In this document: positions 16,791-24,576 of the stretch, piece after piece | Layout of the letters: every line of letters starts with the position of its first letter | Position numbering within the stretch: position 1 is the first letter of the stretch | Notes under the pieces: generated by a model | Database searches by the model: none | What the model saw: only the letters and a program-made list of their open reading frames with translations | What the model was told of the DNA's origin: nothing | NCBI GenBank assembly: GCA_965217135.1 | Contig: OZ244249.1 | Coordinates: 4,154,001 to 4,218,000, forward strand | Reading direction: 5' to 3' | DNA length: 64,000 nt | From: HXMU1420-2 sp017643305 | Lineage (GTDB): Bacteria; Pseudomonadota; Alphaproteobacteria; Rhodobacterales; Rhodobacteraceae | Position numbers and translations under genes: made by a program

Positions 16791-17615
16791 TCAGCTCAGC
16801 CAACGCTTGCGGCGGCGGTAGGACCGGACATCGCGGAAAGACTTACGCCCTTCTTCGGACATGCCGAGGTAGAATTCTTTCACATCCGGGTTTTCACGCA
16901 GTTCAGCGGCGGGCCCGTCCATCACGATGCGACCGGATTCGAGAATATACCCATAGTGCGCAAAGCGCAGTGCCACGTTGGTGTTCTGTTCAGCCAGCAG
17001 GAAAGTCACACCTTCCTGCTCGTTTAGGTTTTTGACAATGCCAAAAATCTCTTCCACCAGCTGCGGAGCCAGTCCCATGCTGGGTTCATCGAGCAGGATG
17101 GTTTCAGGACGGGACATAAGCGCGCGACCAATCGCGCACATCTGCTGTTCCCCGCCCGAGGTATAACCCGCCTGCGATCTGCGGCGTTCCTTCAGACGCG
17201 GGAAATACGTGTAGACCATTTCCAGGTCAGCTTCCTGATCGCCGCGCCCGTCCCTGCGGGTGTATGCGCCGGTCAGCAGGTTTTCTTCAACCGTCAGGTG
17301 TTCAAAACAGTGGCGGCCTTCCATCACCTGAATTACGCCCTTTTCGACCAAGTGCGCTGGATCGGAATGGGCGACGTTTTCACCACGGTACATGACCGAG
17401 CCCTTTGTCACTTCACCGCGTTCGGAATGTAGCAGATTGGACACGGCCTTGAGCGTGGTGGTTTTGCCTGCGCCATTGCCGCCCAACAGGGCCGTAATGC
17501 CGCCTTTCGGGACCGACAGGCTCACGCCCTTCAACACGAGGATGACGTGATTATAGATCACCTCGATATTGTTGACCTGCAAAAGGTTCTCTTCAGTGCG
17601 TCCGGCGTCGAGCAT
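16791..17615 (-). CDS. livF: branched-chain amino acid-type ABC transporter ATPase (LivF)
   Basis: A 274-residue LivF-class ATPase: Walker A GGNGAGKTT, Q-loop region VIQVMEGRHCFEHLTV, signature TSGGEQQMCAIGRAL, Walker B TILLDEPSMGLAP, and a switch region FLLAEQN with Gln-Asn in place of the usual His, as is common in LivF. The C-terminal tail (RSYRRRKRWLS) is basic. It follows the substrate-binding protein gene after a 125-base gap that carries two hairpins, so it may be made in lower amounts than the receptor. Confidence 0.88.
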   Translation of the reverse strand: MLDAGRTEENLLQVNNIEVIYNHVILVLKGVSLSVPKGGITALLGGNGAGKTTTLKAVSNLLHSERGEVTKGSVMYRGENVAHSDPAHLVEKGVIQVMEGRHCFEHLTVEENLLTGAYTRRDGRGDQEADLEMVYTYFPRLKERRRSQAGYTSGGEQQMCAIGRALMSRPETILLDEPSMGLAPQLVEEIFGIVKNLNEQEGVTFLLAEQNTNVALRFAHYGYILESGRIVMDGPAAELRENPDVKEFYLGMSEEGRKSFRDVRSYRRRKRWLS

Positions 17616-17675
17616 CGGTTTTGTTCCTCATGTCCGCCCGCATATGCAGCGGGGTCTCATGGTTGTTTGTCGAAA

Positions 17676-17701
17676 GGACGCGGCGGCGTTCCGCCGCGTC
17701 C
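17676..17701 (-). terminator. strong hairpin between receptor and livF genes
   Basis: GGACGCGGCGG (17676-17686) and CCGCCGCGTCC (17691-17701) form a perfect 11-bp GC-rich stem with a four-base loop; on the transcribed strand TTTCG follows. A weaker stem (CGCCCC at 17715-17720 with GGGGCG at 17728-17733) lies nearer the receptor stop. The pair probably acts as an attenuating terminator or 3' mRNA stabiliser that raises receptor mRNA over that of the ATPase. Confidence 0.6.
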
Positions 17702-17740
17702 AAGTGTGTTTGCCCGCCCCAGAAGAAGGGGCGCGCTAGA

Positions 17741-19024
17741 TCAGTTGCACCGTTCCTGAATGTTGTTTTCAGCTGCAAACGCGGCGGAGTCTTCTGCCAC
17801 CAGACGATCGATGACAGACTTGTCGCTTTCGATCCAATCGGTGATAACCGACCACTTCTCTGCCTTGGCATCCCACTGCTGGACTTTGCCCAGACCACCG
17901 CCACCGTGGTTTTCGCAGGTCACGGTGAAGGCCGGACCGAAGTCAGGCAGACCAAGCGCGGCCATGTCCTCTTCAGACAGCGACAAGGCTTCCATGCCGT
18001 CGCGCATCATCGCCGGGGTGATGTCAGCCTCACCATGGATCTCCTGCGCTTTCTTCACCGCTTCTGAGGCCAGCAGGGCAGCATACATACCACGATTGTA
18101 CAGCACGGTGTTCATCTGATCTCCAGCGCCGGCAGCTTTGCCCGCGTCATAGACATGCTTCTGCAGGTCTGCGTAGATCGGATAATCGCCGCCTGGGTTT
18201 GCAAGCGCCAGGGCCTTGTAGCCGTCCGCGCCGTCGCCAACCGGCAGTACGTCGTTTTCAGAGCCGGACCACCAGATGCCGATGAAGTTTTCCATCGGGA
18301 AGCGGATGTTTGCGGCTTCCTGAATGGCAACCTGGTTCATCACACCCCAGCCCCACATCAGGACATAGTCGGGCTTTTCACGGCGGATTTGCAGCCACTG
18401 GGACTTCTGTTCCTGACCCGGGTGATCGACCGGCAGCAGGCTCAGCTCGTAGCCGTGCTTATTGGCCAGCTCTTCCAGCGTGCGGATCGGTTCTTTGCCG
18501 TAAGCGGAGTTGTGATAGACCAGCGCCACTTTCTTGCCGTTGATGTCACCACCGTTCACATCCAGGATGTGCTTGATCGCGATCGACGCGCCATCCCAGT
18601 AGTTGGCCGGATAGTTGAACACGTGGCTGAACACCTTGCCGTTCTTGGCGGAGGTCCGGCCATAGCCCATCGAATGGATCGGGATACCGTCAGCCGTGCC
18701 TTTGGGGATCAGCTGGTAGGTGATACCTGTCGACAGCGGCTGATACACAAGCGCGCCTTCACCCTTGGTGGATTCGTAGCATTCCACGCCTTTTTCGGTG
18801 TTGTACCCAGTTTCGCATTCCAGAAGACGAACCGGCACTCCTCCGATACCGCCGTCGCGCTCATTGAGCAATGTGAAGTAATCGGCGTACCCATCCGCGA
18901 ACGGAATGCCGTTTGCAGCGTAAGGCCCCGTCCGATAGCTGAGCGATGGCATGACCAGATCGGCTAGTGCCGGTCCGGCCGCCATTACGGCGCCCAGTGC
19001 AAGAGTTGCGAGTTTCATTTTCAT
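17741..19024 (-). CDS. ABC transporter substrate-binding protein (LivJ/K-like, type I fold)
   Basis: A 427-residue periplasmic receptor with signal peptide MKMKLATLALGAVMAAGPALA, then LVMPSLSYRTGPYAANGIPFADGY, the opening of Leu/Ile/Val-type receptors. Lengths near 420 and the GGIGGVPVRLLECETGYNTEK segment are usual for the subgroup that travels with CoA ligases rather than for true leucine receptors. GGAGG lies seven bases before ATG 19024. The ligand is probably a carboxylate (aromatic or fatty acid), inferred from the neighbouring ligases. Confidence 0.85.
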   Translation of the reverse strand: MKMKLATLALGAVMAAGPALADLVMPSLSYRTGPYAANGIPFADGYADYFTLLNERDGGIGGVPVRLLECETGYNTEKGVECYESTKGEGALVYQPLSTGITYQLIPKGTADGIPIHSMGYGRTSAKNGKVFSHVFNYPANYWDGASIAIKHILDVNGGDINGKKVALVYHNSAYGKEPIRTLEELANKHGYELSLLPVDHPGQEQKSQWLQIRREKPDYVLMWGWGVMNQVAIQEAANIRFPMENFIGIWWSGSENDVLPVGDGADGYKALALANPGGDYPIYADLQKHVYDAGKAAGAGDQMNTVLYNRGMYAALLASEAVKKAQEIHGEADITPAMMRDGMEALSLSEEDMAALGLPDFGPAFTVTCENHGGGGLGKVQQWDAKAEKWSVITDWIESDKSVIDRLVAEDSAAFAAENNIQERCN

Positions 19025-19097
19025 CGGGTCTCCTCCCTTTGGTTTTGGTCCGATGTCACTTATTGTGGCGGGTTCACCGCCGGGTCGCGGTCCACCC

Positions 19098-20174
19098 CTA
19101 GTGCGGGAAGGGCCACAATCTCATTTTTTCCTTAGCCAGTCGCGACAACTGCGCCAGCCCGTGCGGTTCCAAGATCAGGAATACAACGATCATCAAGCCG
19201 ATGATGATGAACTGGAAATGCGCCACAATGTCAGTGGCCCAGCCCATCATGTCCACGCCCACCAGCTTCAGCACAACCGGCAGAACCACCAGGAACGCCG
19301 CACCGGCAAAGGCTCCGAAGATGGACCCCAGACCGCCAATAATGATCATAAACAGCACCAGGAACGATTTGTTGATGCCGAACACCTCGCCAACTTCCAC
19401 AGCGCCCAGGTAAACTGCAAAGAACAACGCCCCGCTGAGCCCGACAAAAAAGGAACTGATGGCAAAGGCGCTGAGTTTCGCGCGCAGTGGGTTCACCCCG
19501 ATGATTTCCGCTGCGATGTCCATGTCGCGGATCGCCATCCAGGTTCGGCCTAGCGTGCCGCGTGTAAGGTTCCGCGCGATAATTGCAGAGCCCGCACAAA
19601 AGATCAGACAGAACAGATAGGTCGCCCAGGCTTCGGTGTTGGGACCAGTCACTTCGACCCCGAACACGGCGCGTTCAGGCGCGTTGATCTGGCCAGAGGC
19701 CGAGTAATTGTAGAACCACGGCACCCGGTTGAAGAGCCAAACCAGAAAGAACTGCGCCGCCAGCGTGGCCACGGCTAGGTAAAACCCCTTGATCCGCAAG
19801 CTCGGCAAACCGAATAGAACGCCAACCAGCGCGGTCACCGCGCCCGCCAAAATGACGTGGAAGAAGATGTTCACATCTGGAAAGGCAGTCATCAACTTGT
19901 AGCATGCGTAGGCCCCCACAGCCATGAAACCGCCGGTCCCCAGGCTGACCTGCCCGCAATACCCAGTCAGGATGTTCAGTCCGATCGCCGCAATAGCATA
20001 GATCAGGAAGGGTAGCAGGATCGCATTTGCCCAGTAGTCGTTGATCACGAACGGCACGACCAGAAAGGCAAACGCCATGACCACATAGTACCGGTACCGG
20101 TCAAACCGGATAGGGAAGGTCTGGCTATCTTGTGCGTATGTGGTGCTGAAATCACCGGACTCACGATAGAACAT
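19098..20174 (-). CDS. livM: ABC transporter permease (LivM)
   Basis: A 358-residue inner-membrane permease with about ten hydrophobic segments. AIAAIGLNILTGYCGQVSLGTGGFMAVGAYA is the conserved early part of LivM, and the coupling region lies at GRTWMAIRDMDIAAEIIGVNPLRAKLSAFAISS. It has an N-terminal extension of about 30 residues before the first helix. It is followed by the receptor gene and preceded, four bases away, by a small membrane protein gene. Confidence 0.88.
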   Translation of the reverse strand: MFYRESGDFSTTYAQDSQTFPIRFDRYRYYVVMAFAFLVVPFVINDYWANAILLPFLIYAIAAIGLNILTGYCGQVSLGTGGFMAVGAYACYKLMTAFPDVNIFFHVILAGAVTALVGVLFGLPSLRIKGFYLAVATLAAQFFLVWLFNRVPWFYNYSASGQINAPERAVFGVEVTGPNTEAWATYLFCLIFCAGSAIIARNLTRGTLGRTWMAIRDMDIAAEIIGVNPLRAKLSAFAISSFFVGLSGALFFAVYLGAVEVGEVFGINKSFLVLFMIIIGGLGSIFGAFAGAAFLVVLPVVLKLVGVDMMGWATDIVAHFQFIIIGLMIVVFLILEPHGLAQLSRLAKEKMRLWPFPH

Positions 20175-20177
20175 GGA

Positions 20178-20435
20178 TCAGACACTCCCCTGTATTTGAG
20201 CGCGGCGTCTGGTTTCCGCGTCCAGTTGATTTGTTTTCCTAGCGTAACCGGATTGTTCGGTTAAGCGGATCAGTTTCATGTAGGCCAGCACGCCAGTCAC
20301 AAACCCTGCAAAGGCGAGGATGGCAGCAATGTTCAGTTGGCGGCTCGACAGCCCCTCGGATACCAACGCGATGTACCCGAAGGCCCAGAACCCGGACCAG
20401 GCAATCACGTTGATGATGGCAACCAGCTTGTTCAT
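20178..20435 (-). CDS. small two-helix membrane protein in the transporter operon
   Basis: Eighty-five residues with two hydrophobic segments (IINVIAWSGFWAFGYIALV and LNIAAILAFAGFVTGVLAYM) and a basic, polar C-terminus rich in Arg, Lys and Gln. It is tightly placed between livH and livM, so it is probably expressed with them and may be a membrane accessory of the permease. No family is recognised; function is unknown. Confidence 0.7.
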   Translation of the reverse strand: MNKLVAIINVIAWSGFWAFGYIALVSEGLSSRQLNIAAILAFAGFVTGVLAYMKLIRLTEQSGYARKTNQLDAETRRRAQIQGSV

Positions 20436-20447
20436 GGTTCTGCCCCG

Positions 20448-21434
20448 CTACACCCTTTCGATGATCTTTTCACCGAACAGCCCTTGTGGCCGGAAGACGA
20501 GGAAGATCAGCGCCAGCACATAGGCGAACCAGTTTTCGGTTGCGCCGCCCACGAGCGGCCCGATGGCAAATTCGAAAAGCTTCTCACCAACCCCAATGAT
20601 CAGACCGCCAATAATGGCGCCCGGAATGGAGGTAAAACCGCCCAGTATTAGCACTGGCAGCGCCTTCAGCGCAATCAATGAGAGCGAGAACTGAACGCCC
20701 GACTTGGTGCCCCAAACGATCCCAGCGACCAGAGCGACAAAGCCTGCCAGCGACCACACCAGAACCCAGATGAAGTTCAGCGAAATACCCACCGACAGCG
20801 CGGCCTGGTGGTCATCCGCCACCGCGCGCATGGCACGGCCCTGCTTGGTGTACTGGCTGAAGGCAACCAGCGCGACCACCAGCAATGCGGCGATGATCGT
20901 GGCCACGATATCGAGATTGTCGATGAAGAAGCCATAACCGAACCAGCCATAGGTGGTTTCATCGATCCAGATATTGATGCCCTGCGGCAGCCCCACATCC
21001 AGTTTCTTGATCTCGGACCCCCACATCAGGTCGCTGAACCCCTCTAGGAAATAGGCCAGCCCAATGGTCGCCATGAACAGGATAATCGGTTCCTGGTTCA
21101 CCAGATGCCGCATCACGAAATACTGCACAGCCCAGGCCAGGAACACCATGACAACAATGGCCATCAGGATCCCGGCGATCGCTGGAATATGCCAGCCGAA
21201 ATGGTGCACTTTGGTCCCGAAGATGGCGTTGATCAGGTGTGAAAACGGCACCTGCCCATCCATGATGCCCACCAGCGTCGCGGCAGCAAAAAGCGCCATC
21301 ACACCCTGGGCAAAGTTGAAGATACCAGACGCCTTGAAGATCAGCACGAAGCCAAGCGCCACAAGGGCGTAGAGCACGCCAGCCATGAGGCCGTTCAGCG
21401 TGACCTCCATCGCGTAAAGCAGTTGATCAGGCAT
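20448..21434 (-). CDS. livH: ABC transporter permease (LivH)
   Basis: A 328-residue LivH-class permease. EVTLNGLMAGVLYALVALGFVLIFKASGIFNFAQG is the canonical N-terminal segment. The coupling loop is GRAMRAVADDHQAALSVGI, and the late ALPVLILGGFTSIPGAIIGGLIIG helix pair is conserved. GGAGG precedes ATG 21434. With LivM it forms the transmembrane pore of the importer. Confidence 0.9.
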   Translation of the reverse strand: MPDQLLYAMEVTLNGLMAGVLYALVALGFVLIFKASGIFNFAQGVMALFAAATLVGIMDGQVPFSHLINAIFGTKVHHFGWHIPAIAGILMAIVVMVFLAWAVQYFVMRHLVNQEPIILFMATIGLAYFLEGFSDLMWGSEIKKLDVGLPQGINIWIDETTYGWFGYGFFIDNLDIVATIIAALLVVALVAFSQYTKQGRAMRAVADDHQAALSVGISLNFIWVLVWSLAGFVALVAGIVWGTKSGVQFSLSLIALKALPVLILGGFTSIPGAIIGGLIIGVGEKLFEFAIGPLVGGATENWFAYVLALIFLVFRPQGLFGEKIIERV

Positions 21435-21463
21435 GCGTGCCTCCCGTCCAGTCGTCTGCGTGC

Positions 21464-22282
21464 TTAGTCATGGCTCACCCCCAGATAGGCGTCGATCACC
21501 TGCTGGTTCGACCGCACCTCGTCCGGGGTACCGTCACCAATCTTCTTGCCGTAATCCATCACGACCACCCGGTCGCTCAGGTCCATCACCACGCCCATGT
21601 CGTGTTCAATCAGCGCGATGGTGGTGCCGAATTCATCATTCACGTCGAGGATAAAGCGGCACATGTCCTCTTTCTCTTCCACGTTCATCCCGGCCATGGG
21701 TTCATCCAGCAGCAAAAGCTTGGGTTCAGCAGCCAGAGCTCGGGCCAGTTCCACCCGCTTCTTCAGACCATAGGGCAGACGCGCCACAGGGGTCTTGCGG
21801 ATATGCTGAATTTCAAGGAAGTCGATGACCTTCTCGGCAATCTCGCGGTTCGCGGTTTCCTCGGCCTCGGCTTTGCCTTTCCACAGGGCCTGCGCAACAA
21901 CACCCGTGTTCATATGTGTCAGGCGTCCGGTCATCACGTTGTCCAGCACGGTCATCCCTTCAAACAAGGCAATGTTCTGGAATGTCCGTGCGATCCCCTG
22001 GCGTGCAACCTCAAACGGGCGCATCGGCGGACGCGGGCTGCCCCGGAACCAGACCTCACCCTCCTGCGGGATGTAAAACCCGGACACCACGTTCAGCATC
22101 GAGGATTTACCAGCCCCATTCGGACCGATGATTGCCCGGATTTCACCTTCGCGGATATCAAAAGAAATATCCTCGATCGCCGTCACCCCGCCAAACCGCA
22201 GAGTGATGTTTTTCATTTCCATCACGACGCCGCCGATCTTGCGGCCATCCGCGGTGGTGTAGCCGTCCGTCTGATCCAGCAT
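21464..22282 (-). CDS. livG: branched-chain amino acid-type ABC transporter ATPase (LivG)
   Basis: A 272-residue LivG-class ATPase: Walker A GPNGAGKSS, then GIARTFQNIALFEGMTVLDNV (Q-loop), signature LPYGLKKRVELARAL in which the canonical LSGGQ is replaced by PYGLK as is usual in LivG, Walker B LLLLDEPMAGMN and switch LIEHDMGVVMDL. ATG 22282 with a G-rich site upstream is preferred over the GTG one codon earlier. Together with LivF it energises the importer. Confidence 0.88.
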   Translation of the reverse strand: MLDQTDGYTTADGRKIGGVVMEMKNITLRFGGVTAIEDISFDIREGEIRAIIGPNGAGKSSMLNVVSGFYIPQEGEVWFRGSPRPPMRPFEVARQGIARTFQNIALFEGMTVLDNVMTGRLTHMNTGVVAQALWKGKAEAEETANREIAEKVIDFLEIQHIRKTPVARLPYGLKKRVELARALAAEPKLLLLDEPMAGMNVEEKEDMCRFILDVNDEFGTTIALIEHDMGVVMDLSDRVVVMDYGKKIGDGTPDEVRSNQQVIDAYLGVSHD

Positions 22283-22344
22283 CACGACACCCCCTGCTTA
22301 AAGCTTGTCATTGTTCCGATTTCCCACTCAAGCGCGCGCCCAAC

Positions 22345-22400
22345 GGTGGGACGGCGGGCGGGGCGATGGCCGCAGGCCGAGCGGCGCTCGTCCGGCCCGC
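22345..22400. repeat. GC-rich intergenic repeat, copy A
   Basis: This segment, in the gap between the acyl-CoA synthetase stop and livG, shares the 14-base core GGGCGGGGCGATGG (22356-22369) and the following CGCAG...CCGAGCG with a second copy at 47027-47080. A small stem GGCC-GCA-GGCC (22368-22378) is replaced by GGGC-GCA-GCCC in the other copy, so pairing is kept. Confidence 0.65.
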
Positions 22401-24371
22401 TCATTGAGCCGCCATTTTCTGCCCTACCGGCAAAACCTTGGCACTGCGGATCTGCAGCGTCGCGCTGATCGATCCTTTGCGCCCGTCTTCATAGGTCACT
22501 TCTGTCGTGGTCGACACGCTTTCCGATCCGTCGTAGAGCGCCGCGATGATGTCGGCATATTTCTCTTCGATGATCCGGCGGCGGACCTTGCGGGTCCGGG
22601 TCAGTTCCCCGTCATCGGCATCCAGTTCCTTGTGCAGCACCACAAAACGGTGGATCTGGCAGCCCGACAGCATTTCATCAGCCGCGACAGACTGGTTGAC
22701 CTCTTGAACATGATCCTGGATCGCCTGCAGAACCTGCGGATTACCCGCCAGTTCCTGGTAGGATGCATAAGCAATGTTGTTCCGTTCGGCCCAGTTGCCA
22801 ACCGCCGCTAGGTCGATGTTGACGAAAGCGGTGCATTCTTCCCGCCCGGCACCAAAGACCACAACTTCCAGCACGTTTGGGAAGAACTTCAGCTTGTTTT
22901 CCACATATTTCGGAGCAAATAGCGACCCGCTGGCCATCTTGCCAACATCCTTGGCCCGGTCGATGATCCGCAGATGGCCGGTGCCTTCTTCGATGAACCC
23001 AGCGTCGCCGGTTGCAACCCAGCCTTCTGGATCCTTGGTGTCCGCCGTGCTTTCGGGATTCTTGTAATATTCCACAAAAACGCCCGGCGACCGGTAGAAA
23101 ACTTCGCCATTGTCGCCGATCTTCAGCTCCACATCCGGACAGGGCACGCCCACCGTGTCAGACCGCACTTCGCCATCCGGCTGCGCAGTGATGAACACCG
23201 TTGCTTCGGTCTGGCCGTAAAGCTGTTTCAGGTTGATGCCTAGCGAGCGGTAGAAATCGAAGATTTCCGGACCAATTGCTTCCCCGGCCGTGTAACCCAC
23301 GCGCACGCGGGTGAAGCCCAGCGTATTCTTCAGCGGGCCGTAAACCAGCTTGTCACCTATCCAGTATTTTAGACGGTCGCTCATGGAAACCGGTTTGCCG
23401 TCCAAAAGCGCCGGACCAACCTTGCGGGCGTGCTCCATATACTTGTCGAACAGGCGTTTCTTGAATTTCCCAGCGTCCTCCATCCGTATCATCACGTTGG
23501 TCAGCTGCGTTTCAAACACACGCGGCGGAGCAAAATAATAGGTCGGCCCGATTTCGCGCAGATCCTGCGTCATCGTGTCAGGGTTTTCCGGGCAATTGAC
23601 GCAGAAGCCAGTCCAAAAGGCCTGACCGATGGAGAAGATAAAGTCACCAACCCACGCCATGGGCAGGTAGGCCAGAATTTCTTCGCCTGCACCCAAGTTA
23701 TCGAATTCACTGGAATTACGTGCACTTTCAATGACATTCCGGTTGGACAGAACCACGCCCTTGGGCTTGCCCGTGGTGCCTGAGGTGTAGAGCATGACAC
23801 AAGGGTCATCGTAGGTCAGCGCATCCTGACGGCTGTTTAATTCATTGATCAGTTCGTCATAGGCCGCTCGACCCTGGTCCTGCACGTGGCTGAACTGGTG
23901 CAGTTGGGTGTGGTCATATTTCCGCAGTCCGCGCGGATCCAGATAGATCATATGTTCGAACTGGTGCAGGTCTTCTTGCACCTCGATCACCTTGTCGACC
24001 TGTTCCTGATCGCCGACGATCACGAACCGCGCGCCGCAATGGCCGAGAACATAGGCCATCTCTTCAGCAACCGCGTCTTGGTAGACCGGCACCGGCACGG
24101 CACCCACACATTGCGCCGCGACCATTGACCAATAAAGGTAAGGCCGGTTGCGACCGATGATGGCGATGAAGTCACCCTTCTTCACCCCGAGGTTCAGAAG
24201 CCCGAGCGCGAGCGCCTCGATCTCCTTGTCAACCTCGGACCAGGTCCAGCTTTGCCAGATCCCAAATTCCTTTTCTCGATAAGCGGGTTTGTTCGCGAAC
24301 TGTGTCGCATTCCGCTTCAGAAGAGCAGGAATGGACAGCGACCCACTGGTCGCGGCCTGCGTTTGCGTCAA
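22401..24371 (-). CDS. long-chain acyl-CoA synthetase (AMP-dependent, FadD-like)
   Basis: A 656-residue adenylate-forming ligase. The P-loop-like YTSGTTGKPKGVVLSN (about residue 190), the YGQTEATVF segment, and GWVATGDAGFIEEGTGHLRIIDRAKD hinge motif are all intact. It should convert a fatty or related acid, ATP and CoA to acyl-CoA at the inner membrane. TTG 24371 is the likely start: AGGAG is seven bases upstream, and sequence before it (38 open codons) does not look like family sequence. It leads the minus-strand operon with the liv-type importer, a recurring import-and-activate arrangement, and is divergent from a sensor kinase. Confidence 0.88.
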   Translation of the reverse strand: MTQTQAATSGSLSIPALLKRNATQFANKPAYREKEFGIWQSWTWSEVDKEIEALALGLLNLGVKKGDFIAIIGRNRPYLYWSMVAAQCVGAVPVPVYQDAVAEEMAYVLGHCGARFVIVGDQEQVDKVIEVQEDLHQFEHMIYLDPRGLRKYDHTQLHQFSHVQDQGRAAYDELINELNSRQDALTYDDPCVMLYTSGTTGKPKGVVLSNRNVIESARNSSEFDNLGAGEEILAYLPMAWVGDFIFSIGQAFWTGFCVNCPENPDTMTQDLREIGPTYYFAPPRVFETQLTNVMIRMEDAGKFKKRLFDKYMEHARKVGPALLDGKPVSMSDRLKYWIGDKLVYGPLKNTLGFTRVRVGYTAGEAIGPEIFDFYRSLGINLKQLYGQTEATVFITAQPDGEVRSDTVGVPCPDVELKIGDNGEVFYRSPGVFVEYYKNPESTADTKDPEGWVATGDAGFIEEGTGHLRIIDRAKDVGKMASGSLFAPKYVENKLKFFPNVLEVVVFGAGREECTAFVNIDLAAVGNWAERNNIAYASYQELAGNPQVLQAIQDHVQEVNQSVAADEMLSGCQIHRFVVLHKELDADDGELTRTRKVRRRIIEEKYADIIAALYDGSESVSTTTEVTYEDGRKGSISATLQIRSAKVLPVGQKMAAQ

Positions 24372-24439
24372 TGTTGTCTCCTCCCCAACCGGCTTGCCCC
24401 GGCCGATCTCGTCCTTCAGAACGAATCTTGTCCCAGTGG

Positions 24440-24503
24440 AACGATACTCATCGTTGTCGTCAACTTTTTCCTGATGATTTCCCAAACCTTACGAATTGTT
24501 ACG
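24440..24503. promoter_or_regulatory. candidate regulator sites between synthetase and kinase genes
   Basis: The roughly 200-base divergent gap contains an inverted repeat AACGAT-N4-ATCGTT (24440-24455) and a direct repeat TTACG-N5-TTACG (24489-24493 and 24499-24503), spaced exactly ten bases start to start. Direct repeats one helical turn apart are typical sites of OmpR-family regulators such as the one encoded nearby. Confidence 0.35.
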
Positions 24504-24576
24504 GGCCTGTTCGGCGGCGCGTCCGGCTTTGCGCACCTGCATTGGCATGCTAGAAGGCGGACCTGCTGGAGGCGCG

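Noticed and set aside
21437..22468. Plus-strand 343-codon frame across livG
   Set aside because: It mirrors the ATPase gene, whose Walker and signature motifs are intact; the plus-strand translation has low-complexity His/Arg composition.
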